From positions 2,108,001 to 2,172,000 of the forward strand of contig WJXW01000005.1 in assembly GCA_015832175.1 (NCBI GenBank): a DNA stretch of 64,000 bases. Reading direction: 5' to 3'. Source of the DNA: Paraphaeosphaeria minitans. Taxonomy: Eukaryota > Ascomycota > Dothideomycetes > Pleosporales > Didymosphaeriaceae. Under the pieces are notes generated by a model. It was not told the DNA's origin, ran no database searches, and saw only the letters and a program-made list of their open reading frames with translations. Below, piece after piece: positions 9,948-20,263 of this stretch. How positions within the stretch are numbered: position 1 is the stretch's first letter; each line of letters opens with the position of its first letter. The translations under genes and the position numbers were made by a program.

Positions 9948-10705
9948 CGTGAAGAGTTTGCTGGGTCAGCCGCTTAGTGACGCACTGGATGGGATTCGCT
10001 TTCTTCGAACAGGTGCTGTCCCTGTTAACTTTATACCTGTAGCAATGCTGCCATAGCATCTGATCGTCGGGCAGCCACCCAAAGGTGCGCTGCAGTTTAA
10101 TTGAAAGGAACGATCACACCTCACCCGCGACGAACTTGTACAAAGCTGGCGTCTTCATGTCTGCTGATATGTACCTACGAGATTAGGATAGTATTCACCA
10201 ATGCAGAAGGGTGTCAATGCTATGGCTTCATGGTGTTCTAAGAATTGGCTGCAATACAGCAGTAGGGTCGCACGACTCGTCGCTTCGTACCCAAGACAAG
10301 AGCCCTCAAAGAAGAAGGCCGGAGTGTTCTTGTGCCCGTTGTATACATGATGGGATCGGCTTCGTAATCCGGGATAGGCGAATTTGATTGAGCATGTTCT
10401 ATGCGTGTATGACTTTCGGCGACTTTGGGCGTCGCTTTCCAGGCCACCTTGAGATCACTCGACGAGACTTTGGCGTTCAATCTAGAATGATATGGCTGTC
10501 GTAGTGCCTTAGGTTCCTATGCGGTAAAACTGCGGTGGTTGGCTGTGCCTTCTTTATCGGAGGAATGAGCCGTATGAAACCCTGCTGGGAAAAGCGCCAT
10601 CATGTGACCGCGCGTTTCGCATGCGCGTTCCAGGTTGATGCTCGGCGCTGCATCCGCATCCATTGCCTAGACTACCACCGCGGGGCTGCAACCTCGACTG
10701 CGACA
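9948..10705. other. Intergenic region between GH25-like and FAN1-like genes
   Basis: The two genes are divergent, so this stretch should hold both promoters. A plus-strand frame is open from 10535 into the FAN1 gene, but its extra N-terminus (before the ATG at 10706) is Cys/His-rich and unlike the family, so I treat it as untranslated. Nothing else is recognised. Confidence 0.5.
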
Positions 10706-13338
10706 ATGGCACTGAATCCACGCAGCCCCTCGAAACACAATCAAATGATCACACGCTTTATTAAACAGTCGACGCCCACGAAGCTCGATGACGTCAAGGA
10801 GCCTCCGACGAAGAAGCAGAAACTCGACGACTCTCCCTCGAAAAGGCGAAGCCCACGCAAGATTGCAAAATTTGCAACCCCCGAGGTACCAGATTCGGAT
10901 GCCGAAGACGATAATGTCCCCATTGAAGAGGCGAGCGAACCGCATAAAACGGACCTGGAGAGCGCATTGCCACCTGTGAAGAGCAACGAAGAGGCAATTG
11001 AGGAATACGAGGCCTTCAAGGCATCGAAGGAGGAAACAAAGGGGGAGACAGAGGAGCGACTGAAGGATCGAAACTGGGTCAGAGGGAGGAGCTCTATATA
11101 CGTCGATGCCTTCAATCTGGCCTTGGACACGGTCCTCGACGAGGAGAGCCATCTGTTCGATGAGGCTGAGACCGAAGTGTTCAGAGTATGGAGGGCTCTG
11201 GACTATGAAGCCCAGTATCTGTACGAAACCCTTCACCGCAGTCCTGCCGCGTGACCTTTGCTAAAAATTGTTCATCTAGCTACGTACGATTATTCCTACG
11301 CAAAACGTCAGCCTGGCATCGTATAAAAAACATCGGCTACCATAGTGACATCTCGGATCTTGATGCTGCAATCTACACACTGCAACGCTCGTATAATCTC
11401 CCTGCGACCTCTTCGCCAGCGGAAGAACACCCTGGCGAGCAGGAAGCGCCGGCGGGCACGACGCTGGCATCTTCGTTCACCTTCGCAGATCGTTCTGAGG
11501 AGGAAATCACGACATTCGAGCAGGCGTCATCACTGTTGAAGCTGGACGAGCTCAAAATTCTTGCGAAAGAAGCGAAGGTCCAAGGCAAAAACAAGAAGGA
11601 GCTGGTTAACGCTCTGCGACGGACAAGCCGGAGGCAAGTTGGTCTGGGCTTTGTCGGCTTGAAGCGTTCGGACACAGAAAGCTCACGGCGATTATCTATA
11701 TCTGGATTGGAAACACCGGATAGCGAACCATTCGAGGATCTATCGTCCGATGCGAATCGTGACTCACACTTCACGCGCAAGATCATGAACGAGACGGGAC
11801 CTTGCATCCGGCTTTCGTTTGCGCCGCTCAAGCTCTTCGAGCGTGTTCACCTGGTCTTCTACCGCTCTACTGATTGGACAGAGAAATCGTTGACTACTAT
11901 CATTCTGGCCAAGATTGCACGGCGCAACTTCCCAGAGTATATTGTCTCCCGCTCTGCTAACATTTTCTCGTCGCGCTCGTTACTACTCGAATTCGAGGCA
12001 TCAATTCGAACGCAGTTCCGCATTGACAACATACTGGAGTTTAATGGCCGAGTCTCCGAAGCGGGTTATGAAGAAATTATTGACATCTTTGAGGAGGTAT
12101 ACCCACGTTGGAAAGTTCTTCTGCAGGAAGAACAACGCAAAGAGGACAGCCTATACCACAGTGGCGAAGGTGCCTATCTGCGGCGGCTTTCGCCGGCCTG
12201 GATATACACGCGCATCGTTCACAAAGCCACGACGGTGATCGCTCGGCGAAAAGAGCACAAGCGCGAACACGAGTTGATCACAGAGCTTCTACAGCAACGC
12301 CTCTTCCACCACTCTCGGCGCGGAGCGTGGTACCAGCGAAAGGCATTATTAGAGGAGCACTACCTGGGCGCACTCACAGATGCAGAAGGTCGCAGCGACG
12401 AGGCGCAGAAGAAGCACTGGAAGCACATCGCACTCCAGACCTGCGAAGCAGGATTGCAGGACAATCTGGTTCACATTATATACCATTATGATTTGCAGAA
12501 GCGAATCACAAAGCTTGAGAAGAGTCTCAAGACAGTCAAACGAGCACAGCACGATTTCTCGCATGTGCGCCTGACGAAGCCCATAGTGGTTACGTTCGAA
12601 GGCATCCGCATCGAGCGTCAAGTTCCGCACCTAAGACGTAGCGAAAGCTCAACGTGTAATAGCTCTGGGAGACGGGGAGCGAAAACCATATGGGTTGACC
12701 CACGAGAAGGCGGCGAATGCAGCGTGGAGGCTATGTGTCTTTCGCATTATCGCAATGAAGGCTGGAAGGGGTTCCACAGCGAAGGAGGCATCGTGCGCAC
12801 ATTGTTCGCTTACCTCTTCTCCGACATCATGTTCACGTACCTACCCAACGTTTTCCAGACGGCGTACCAAACATGCCCGCTGGACCTACACACGGACGCG
12901 TTCTATCCGTCCCGCATCAGCGAGATCAACGCACGACTGAACGAAATATCAAATGGCGATGCGCCAGCAATCATTCAAGGCGTGCATGACGCGCATCACG
13001 AACGTCGAACCTGCATGGTAGGTCTCGACTGGACATATGACATTGCAGACGTTGTCGAAATTGGTGAATGTTTTGACGGCGAAGCATTAGCGACCGTGTG
13101 CAAGGTCATGGCACAGGAGTACGGCCAACGAGGAGGCGGCGTGCCTGATCTCTTTCTGTGGAAGGTAGCCGATGACGCCAAAGGGGAAGCAAAGAAAGGC
13201 GAGGTCAAGTTTGCAGAAGTGAAAAGCGAGAACGATCGCTTGAGCGACACGCAGAGGCTTTGGATACATGTATTATCCGGTGCTGGTGTGCAGGTTGAGC
13301 TGTGCGCTGCTGTTGCTAAGGAGGTACGCACCGTTTGA
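10706..13338 (+). CDS. FAN1: FAN1-type structure-specific nuclease (VRR-NUC domain)
   Basis: Exons 10706-11220 and 11280-13338 (59-nt intron) give 857 aa. Splicing restores the family sequence across the junction (EAQYLYVRLFLRK). FAN1 is a 5' flap endonuclease and 5'-3' exonuclease for interstrand cross-link repair in the nucleus. The C-terminal VRR-NUC site is intact: an upstream Glu in DVVEIGECFDGE, then GVPDLFLW (about residue 791), then EVKSENDRLSDTQ (about 816), i.e. the PD-(x)n-ExK core. The central region carries the SAP-like and TPR-like parts (LKLDELKILAKEAKVQGKNK near the N-terminal third). The first 110 residues are basic and acidic low complexity with probable nuclear signals (KKQKLDDSPSKRRSPRK). 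As in other fungal members there is no N-terminal UBZ zinc finger. The next gene follows in the same direction after 550 bp. Confidence 0.9.
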
Positions 13339-13886
13339 GACGACGCTTGTTTCTTTTTCAGCGCATACGCATGATACCCTTTCCGTACTCAGAATTCAGG
13401 TCAACCAACCTGTTCGCACGTACGTTCGTACCTGGCAGACAGATACTTTGCGAATCTACCGTGTTGGTCCGTTGTTCAATATGCTTACCACATGACGCCA
13501 TCCGATATCGATACCTAGGAAGTGGGGCATCTCCGATCCGAGAATGACTCCGACCTCGCACGCGATTCATTCACCCCGGAAAACCATGCTCGGCTCCGGA
13601 TTTAACGCTTTCGCCTGACACGCCCTGCAGTTGGACAGCTGCCAACAGAGCCGTCAGAATAGAGGTTAGCAGATGCAGTAGTCGACGCTCCAACGACAAA
13701 TGGCGATTCGCGCCTCTTCTTGCTTCTATCGCTTTTCTTCTTTTCCTTGTCTTCACCTTGTTCGCATGAAATAGCATTGCCGTGCCCGTCGAGCGGGCCT
13801 TCTTTCTACTTGCTGGACCAACATTTCTCGTGAAAGTAGAAAGAAAGAAAAAGAATTCCCACCAAAGCAAACGCACCGGGAACACA
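13339..13886. other. Intergenic and 5' leader before MFS gene
   Basis: No coding signal. A plus-strand frame runs in from 13782, but the extra residues before the ATG at 13887 are basic and non-homologous, and the ATG at 13887 sits in a good ACACAATGG context. Confidence 0.5.
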
Positions 13887-15440
13887 ATGGCTCTATCAAT
13901 ACTCTCACGCTTCGCCCGGTTCCTGGGCGTGCACTCCCTCCACGCAACAGGCCGAGATGCCTACATCATCATCACGCTCCGCAGTCTGCGCATGTTCTCC
14001 GCCGGCATACCCTCCCTCATCCTCGCCCTGTTCTTCGCGTCTCTCAACTTCCCCGACTCCCGCATTGGCCTGTTCATGACGCTGACCCTGCTGGGCGATG
14101 TCGTCCTGTCGCTGGTCCTCACGCTCGTGGCGGACAAGCTTGGACGCCGCAAGACCCTCCTCTTCGGCTCCGCGATGATGGTGCTGTCAGGCACTGCCTT
14201 CGCAGTCTCCGAGAACTTCTGGGTCCTGTTGGGCGCAGCCGTGGTTGGCGTCATCAGTGTGACGGGTGGGGATGCTGGGCCGTTCAGAGCGGTGGAAGAG
14301 AGTACGTTGAGCGGTTTGACCGACGAACGAACGAGGGCCGATGTTCTGACATGGTATGTTACCGCTACGACCATGGCGGGGGCGGTGGGGTCCGAGGTCG
14401 CTGGGCGGCTGGTCTCGTGGGTTGAGAAGAGTAGCGGCGACGTGAAGAAGGCGTACCACATCCTGTTCTGGATGTATGCCGCGTTCGGTGTTGTGGGGTG
14501 CGTCTTGTGTCTGGGACTGAGCAAGCGATGCGAGGCTGCCGGCGAAAAGAGCAACGAGATGCAAGAGCGCGGGCGCGGTGTGTCCCGCGGCCATGGCGAA
14601 GAAGAAGAAGAAGAGGTCCTCCTCGAGGCCATGACGCCTACTACAGACGGCCACGCGCACTCCTCCGAGTCGCAAAGACCAACCATCCGCGTTGCCACCA
14701 CGGCGAAGAAGGCGTCCTACTTCTCGCAGATCTCAAAGCAGACACGCAGCATCATGTACAAGCTCTGGGCGCTGCTCGCAATCGACTCCCTTGCCGACGG
14801 CATGACGCCCTACTCCCTCATGAACTACTATGTCGACCAGAAATTCCACCTTTCCAAGGCCACCCTCGGCGACATCACGTCGGCATCCATGTTCCTCTGC
14901 GCCGTCTCCTCCATCTTCGCGGGGCCCCTGTCCAAACACATTGGCCTGATCAACACCATGGTCTTCACGCACCTGCCCTCGTCCCTCGCAAGTGCGTTCA
15001 TACCGCTGCCGAATTCCGTGGGCTGGACCGTCGGCCTGCTGCTCTTCCGCGCCGCCCTGAACAGTATGGATCAAGCGCCCCGCGCCGCGTTCATCGCTGC
15101 AGTCGTGAAGCCTGAGGAACGGACTGGTGTCATGGGCATCACGCACATGCTGCGCACGCTGGCGATGAGCGTAGGTCCGTCCATCACCGGCCTATTGGCG
15201 GGCAACGGCAAGTTCTTCGCGGCGTTTGTGGCGACGGGCATCTGCAGGGTCACGTATGATGTGGGGTTGTGGGTGTTGTTTGTCAATGTCAAGGTCGATA
15301 GGAGAAACACCGAGGAGGGGGAGGATGGGAGAGACAGCGTAGACGAGGCCGCATGGGATGAGCTGTTGGGGGATACGGACAGTGAGGGGAGCAGTTGGGA
15401 TGGGCGGAAGAGCAAGGACGAGGAGAGGGGAGTGGTTTGA
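13887..15440 (+). CDS. Major facilitator superfamily transporter
   Basis: Intronless, 517 aa. Twelve hydrophobic segments in two halves are visible, separated by a charged loop (GHGEEEEEEVLLEA, then a Ser/Thr stretch) at about residues 225-280. The MFS signature between helices 2 and 3 is present as LADKLGRRKTLLFGS. A second mark, GPFRAVEESTLSGLT, follows helix 4 and is typical of an uncharacterised fungal branch. Expected in plasma or organelle membrane; the substrate cannot be inferred. The tail is acidic (DELLGDTDSEGSS) and probably cytosolic. The long minus-strand frames opposite this gene are composition artefacts of its GC-rich codons. Confidence 0.85.
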   Translation: MALSILSRFARFLGVHSLHATGRDAYIIITLRSLRMFSAGIPSLILALFFASLNFPDSRIGLFMTLTLLGDVVLSLVLTLVADKLGRRKTLLFGSAMMVLSGTAFAVSENFWVLLGAAVVGVISVTGGDAGPFRAVEESTLSGLTDERTRADVLTWYVTATTMAGAVGSEVAGRLVSWVEKSSGDVKKAYHILFWMYAAFGVVGCVLCLGLSKRCEAAGEKSNEMQERGRGVSRGHGEEEEEEVLLEAMTPTTDGHAHSSESQRPTIRVATTAKKASYFSQISKQTRSIMYKLWALLAIDSLADGMTPYSLMNYYVDQKFHLSKATLGDITSASMFLCAVSSIFAGPLSKHIGLINTMVFTHLPSSLASAFIPLPNSVGWTVGLLLFRAALNSMDQAPRAAFIAAVVKPEERTGVMGITHMLRTLAMSVGPSITGLLAGNGKFFAAFVATGICRVTYDVGLWVLFVNVKVDRRNTEEGEDGRDSVDEAAWDELLGDTDSEGSSWDGRKSKDEERGVV

Positions 15441-15904
15441 TGTCATGTCGAGGTGGCTGCGCGGAATCGGATACTGTTATCATCACGACTGATGAAATTG
15501 CATAGCCTATTAAGATCTGGAGATTTTGCAAAATGCTCGTTCTAGGCAAGGAGTGGGATGTAGGCGCTGGTTGTGCCACGCCCTCCACACAAACATCCCA
15601 CCTCCTACGCATGCCTTCTACCCTACGACATGTGCCAATCCAGCAGCCCCCATGCATCTACACCTACGCCCCCACCCAACACTCAACCAGGTACCTAGTC
15701 CAGTGGACGGGACCTGCGTCGGCGCCCTTGCCCTTGACAGTCGCGGGATGCGTCACAACGAAGTACCGGGACACAAAACCAACTTATCATAGTGACGAAA
15801 GTATTGCAGCGCAGCGAACGAAACCAGACCCATCGACAAAACCATCGCACATCTGAAAACGGGGCAGGAAGAACGATGCAACCGCAACCGCCCCACGTCC
15901 CCGC
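15441..15904. other. Convergent intergenic region, no gene seen
   Basis: Shared 3' space of the plus-strand MFS gene and the minus-strand DUF4246 gene. Short open frames on both strands have no family resemblance. Confidence 0.5.
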
Positions 15905-17841
15905 TCAATGCTCACAAAAGCTAAACGACTCCTGCTGAATCCGCGCCTCATGATCCCTAACAAACAGCCTCCGCTCCTCCATCAGCTCCAGCCTAATCCC
16001 CCTCGCTTCCTCGAGAGCGAGCGGAAAATCCCCCACGCTGTCCGTCACCCACGCCCGCAGCTCAGCCGGCAGCGTATTGACACGGTCAAGCCCGTGCACC
16101 ATCTCGGTCCACCACTCCTTCTGCTGGGGCGGCACGTTAGCCGTAGACGGGATCCTAGTGTGCGGGTCCACGAGGAACAGGGCGACGATCTTGCGGTGGC
16201 CGGGCGCGGACCGGTCGGCCAGGGCAAAGGGGCTGACGCGGTGCTGCAGGACGTTGGGGAAGGTTAGGAGGCGGCCTTCGCGCGTGAGGGTGGAGCCTAG
16301 TCCCTGGACACAGGGGCCGTCCGAGGCGATGTCGTAGAGGCGCTCGAAGTGGGTGTGGTCGCTCTGCTCGTATGGTTTGTCGGCGAGGTATTCCTGGCTC
16401 GTTGTTTCGCGGAAGGCGAGGTACGAGTCGGTGATGTTGGCGGTGTCGTAGTAGTACAGCGCCGATGCGCAAATGTGCTCGTTGAGTTGGCCCTCGATGT
16501 GCCAGGCTCCGCCGTCGTACTCTGGCTTTTCGGGCGTCAGGTGGATGTTGGCGAGTTTGACGATGACCTGGAGACCTTGGTCTGCCCAGTCTTGGCGGAG
16601 GTTGACGGCTTTCTCGTCGCTGTCCCTCATGGCGAAAGTGCCTTTGCGTCGCGAGTAGGTGTCCGGTCCTGGGGGGACGAGTGTGCGATTTTCTTCTCTC
16701 CATTCGTTGTCGAGTTCCCAAGTATCATCATATTCTGGGTCCTCATCTTCCTCTCGTGGTCTTTCTCCCTCTGGCTCGATCCAAGGTATGCTGTCGAGGT
16801 TGATGCGTGGCTCCTTGTGGAAAGTCTGCGTGGAGTCCAGGGTTGCGTTCCACATTGGAATTGTCTTGGCGATCATTTTCTCCAGGACCTCGTAAAGGTC
16901 TTTGTGCTTCTTCGGTTGCAAGTTGTTGATGTAGCTAGTGATCTTCACGCCGTCATCATCCGAGAACGCAACCTCGCATGGCAGCCACTGGAACTTGGCA
17001 GAGTAGAAGTGTTGTTCTGACCGCCCCCACCTGTCCCAGGAGGACAATCCGGCCCAAGATGACACCTGTGTTGCGGCCGGCTCAGGTACTGGCATAATGC
17101 CACCTTTCCCGATCCACTGCTCGCAATCGTCCAGTGTCATCGTGCCGCCCTTTCCTTCCCACTCTCCGGCGCTATCACCGATTACGTGCCCGTGCTCCGG
17201 CTTCAACACCCTGGAGCGACCATACAGGAGTGGGAACAAAGAGGGATGCACCAGATCTAGCACCTTCTCATCCGAACCAGGGTGCCAGTCCTTGGCGCTT
17301 TCAGGTACGTTTTCCAATACCGAGGCAGCCGCTCGAAGGTCTTCCTTGAGCTGGGCATCGATGATGCTGTCTGATTTGAAGACAGTTGCAGTGGCTTCCA
17401 GCGCTGGTACAAAGCCGTGCTCTTTCTCCAACTCTGCGTATTCCCGCATTTCTGCAAGACACTGAACGATGAGTGTAGTTTCACAGAAGGCCCAGGGGAA
17501 CTTACATAATCCCACATGTCCACGGTGAATTCCTTCTCCGGGGGCTCGTCCTTGAACATGTCGATGGCTTCCTTCTTCCACTTGGAGACGATGTCTTCGT
17601 CAAACACTTTTCGCGTCCATTCAGGCTTGTCGGTGAGCCGATCCATGACAGCAATCATGTTGCGCTCACTCAGCACGAGTGGCGTTCCCGACCAGTCGGA
17701 AATGGCATTTTTAAACCGAGCGCGGTCGAGGCCATTTCCCCACGAGCGTTCAGATATGCCGTTCAGCGGGTTGGTCAAGCCGAGCAAAGGAAGGGTGCTG
17801 GCATTTTTGGTCTCGACTGCAGCCATGTTGCCCCTGAGCAT
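15905..17841 (-). CDS. DUF4246 family protein, possible Fe(II)/2-oxoglutarate oxygenase fold
   Basis: Exons 17841-17506 and 17461-15905 (44-nt intron, GTAAGT..TTCAG) give 630 aa. The join restores the family block DMWDY-CLAEMREY. Typical DUF4246 marks are LSERNMIAVMDRLTDKPEW, then KDWHPGSDEKVLDLVHPSL and PLLYGRSRVL. The C-terminal half shows H433-x-E435 (AWHIEGQLNEH), a Phe-Pro-Asn strand with H519 (FPNVLQHRVSPF), then R529 and R535 before KIVALFLVDP. The order H-x-D/E ... H ... R is the metal and 2-oxoglutarate site of double-stranded beta-helix dioxygenases, so I infer that fold; the substrate is unknown. A later ATG at 17826 is an alternative start. It shares a 536-bp divergent promoter with the IQM-like gene. 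Confidence 0.85.
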
Positions 17842-18377
17842 GTTTTGGAACGTGGCTTGTACAAGTTGCAGGCAGAAATGAAGAACACGCTCAGCAACGG
17901 AAGATATGATGGGTGTGAATGCAGAGGTAGAGGACGAGTTGCAATGGCGGTACGACTGAGCGTGGCATCGTGGTTTATATCTTCACAAGTGCCAGGCGAC
18001 AGCCGGCCATTGGCGAATGAGGAAGCAGCGTGGCGTCGCATTCAGGCAGCGAAGTGGGTCAGCAATTCGACTCGGTGAGAGACGAAATAAAACACCAACT
18101 TTCCTTGTCTACTGCCTGGGATAGGACCAATGCGGTGGGCATTTCGAGCGGTGTCGCCTGGCGTTGTTGATGTCAAGCTGGCTGCCACGGGGGATGCGCG
18201 TACCATGCCACATTGGGTGTTTGTACTCTGGGGGAGGGGGCGTTGATATGGCTGGTGCCGTGCTTCCGTGCACAACGACTCAAGGCTCACTTGGCCCCAC
18301 CGCTGGAGGCCGATGCTGCATAGCAAATAAAAGCACCCGCTGCCGCTGCAGTGGCATGCAGCACCGCCCTCGTTCAC
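17842..18377. promoter_or_regulatory. Divergent promoter region of DUF4246 and IQM-like genes
   Basis: The 536 bp separate two start codons on opposite strands, so both promoters must lie here. CA-rich and CT-rich short tracts are present. I could not assign a specific factor site with confidence. Confidence 0.45.
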
Positions 18378-19903
18378 ATGTCGAACCTCGAGGCTGGTGA
18401 GCAGCCTGCGCAGAGCGCGACCGAAGCGCAATCACCGGCGCCTCATGGCGCAAGAAGCAGCAGCTGCAGCAGCAACGAGCAGGAGCAAGCCGCGCAGCTG
18501 ATCCAGAAAAACTACCGCGGCTATCGAGAGCGGCGACGGCTTCAGGGCATGGGGCTGGATGCCGGGGCGCGTTGGTCTGAAGTACGCTCAAGCTTCGTTC
18601 ATGCGGTGCGCAACTGACTGGGACAGGCCTTGAAGGAGGGTTCGTTCGTCCCCACCGTCGTCGAGCCCTGGAGCTACGGTATGTCTACCGAACCATGTTG
18701 ACATGACTAGCGAAATGGAGAAGCGCAACCAAGCCCATACCGCGCGCCCAGCGTCCCACCGGGGAGACGACGCTGACGACGCCCGAGCAACGGTCCAGAG
18801 CCGCATCCGACGCTGCTCGCCAGAACTGGAAGCGCGTGGGCGAGATCGCGAGGCGAGCCGGCGGCGACGACCCCGGCGGCGACGACCCCGTCGACGAGAC
18901 GGAAGCCGACCATGACGACGGCGCAAGGGCGCAGCAGAAGGCGGAGCGCGAGAAGACGGCCAAGATGATGGACCTGCAGTATTTCCTCGAGATGGTCGAC
19001 CAGAAACACCGCTACGGGTCCAACCTGCGCGCCTACCACGAGCAGTGGAAGAAATCCGAGACGCACGAAAACTTCTTCTACTGGCTCGACAGCGGGAACG
19101 GCAAGGACTTTGAACATCCGATCGTGTCGCGAGAGCGTCTCGAAAAGGAACAAGTACGCTATCTGTCGAGGGAAGAGCGCATGCAGTACCTGGTGACGAT
19201 TGACCACGCGGGCCGGCTGTGCTGGGCGAAGAACGGCGAGAGGATAAGCACGAGCATGGACTACAAGGACAGCATCAATGGTATCGTGTCAAAGGACGAT
19301 AGCACCCCTGCGTATGCTCCGGGGGGCAAGCTCGAGAGCGGTCCCAGTCGGAGAAGCTCCACCGACGCGTCAAGCTCCGGGTCTTCTGCAGAACACAGCG
19401 ACGTGGAGGGCGAGCATTACGTGAACCACGACCTGAAGCAATCCAAGGGACTCGCCAAGATCAAGTACGTGTCTGCCGCGACCGTGCTGAATCACTTGTT
19501 GAGAGGATCCGTGAAGCCAAACTCGTGGATCTTTGTGGCCGATACTCAGTTCCGTCTGTACGTGGGTATCAAGCAATCGGGCGCCTTCCAGCACAGCTCG
19601 TTCCTCCACGGCGCCCGCATCTCTGCGGCGGGTCTGATCAAGATCAAGGACGGCCAGCTGCGTCGACTGTCACCATTGTCGGGGCACTACCGGCCTCCGA
19701 CGAAAAACTTTCGCGCGTTTGTGCATTCGATGAGAGACAATGGCGTCGACATGTCTCGCGTGTCGATATCACGGTCGTACGCAGTCCTGGTCGGGCTGGA
19801 GATGTACGTCAAGACGCGCAGGAAAGTCAAGCACGGCGTCGAGCACGCCCACAACGCCGAGATCAAAGTAATGTAAGCGACGTTGCCAGGGTTGAACCCA
19901 ATT

Positions 19904-19940
<37 letters not shown>

Positions 19941-20263
19941 CACGTTGATGAGAATGACAATCACTGACAATGGCACCCAGACACCCCGAAGAGTATGAGA
20001 AGAAGAGGGAAGCGTCAAAGGACAAGAGCAAGAGTGCGGAAAAGGAGCGCCGGCTCATGGCTGCGCACGATGAAAAGCAGGAGGCGGAGAAGCGGGAGAG
20101 GAGCTGGCGACGCAAGATATGGCACAAACTACGTCACAGTTCGGGTGGGTCGAGGGGTGATGGGAAAGATGACAAGCACAAGAAGACGCTGAGCAAGTCC
20201 GGACAAGACGTCGGGGGTGGCATCCCACCGTCTGGGAAGCGCGAGTCGCTTGTCGGTAGCTGA
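18378..20263 (+). CDS. IQ-motif calmodulin-binding protein related to plant IQM proteins
   Basis: Proposed exons 18378-18581, 18627-18639, 18711-19872 and 19981-20263 give 553 aa. Residues 40-53 hold an IQ motif (LIQKNYRGYRERR), the calmodulin-binding consensus IQxxxRGxxxR. The main domain matches the plant IQM core in order: HRYGSNLRAYHEQW, then ENFFYWLDSGNGK, QVRYLSREERMQY, KPNSWIFVADTQFRLYVG, GAFQHSSFLHGARISAAG and SPLSGHYRPPTKNF. Exon 2 is only 13 nt (ALKE plus one base). It is needed because a direct join of exons 1 and 3 breaks phase, and a 32-nt intron from the GTATGT at 18679 is too short; its donor GTTCGT is weak. The last intron (19873-19980) contains a GA microsatellite and a CTGAC branch site. 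The C-terminus is Lys/Glu-rich and probably disordered. Signalling role inferred only. Confidence 0.8.
19903..19936. repeat. (GA)n microsatellite inside last intron of IQM-like gene
   Basis: An uninterrupted GA dinucleotide run of about 14 units lies in the 108-nt intron 19873-19980. Its length may vary between strains without affecting the protein. Confidence 0.9.

Noticed and set aside
10535..10705. 57-codon N-terminal extension of the FAN1 frame
   Set aside because: Cys/His-rich, unlike fungal relatives; the ATG at 10706 starts the basic, low-complexity N-terminus expected of the family.
13961..15446. Long minus-strand frames opposite the MFS transporter
   Set aside because: Antisense of a GC-rich gene; Ser/Pro/Arg composition without domain resemblance.
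18679..18710. GTATGT..CTAG as an intron in the IQM-like gene
   Set aside because: Only 32 nt, too short to splice; a donor at 18640 gives a 71-nt intron in the right phase.
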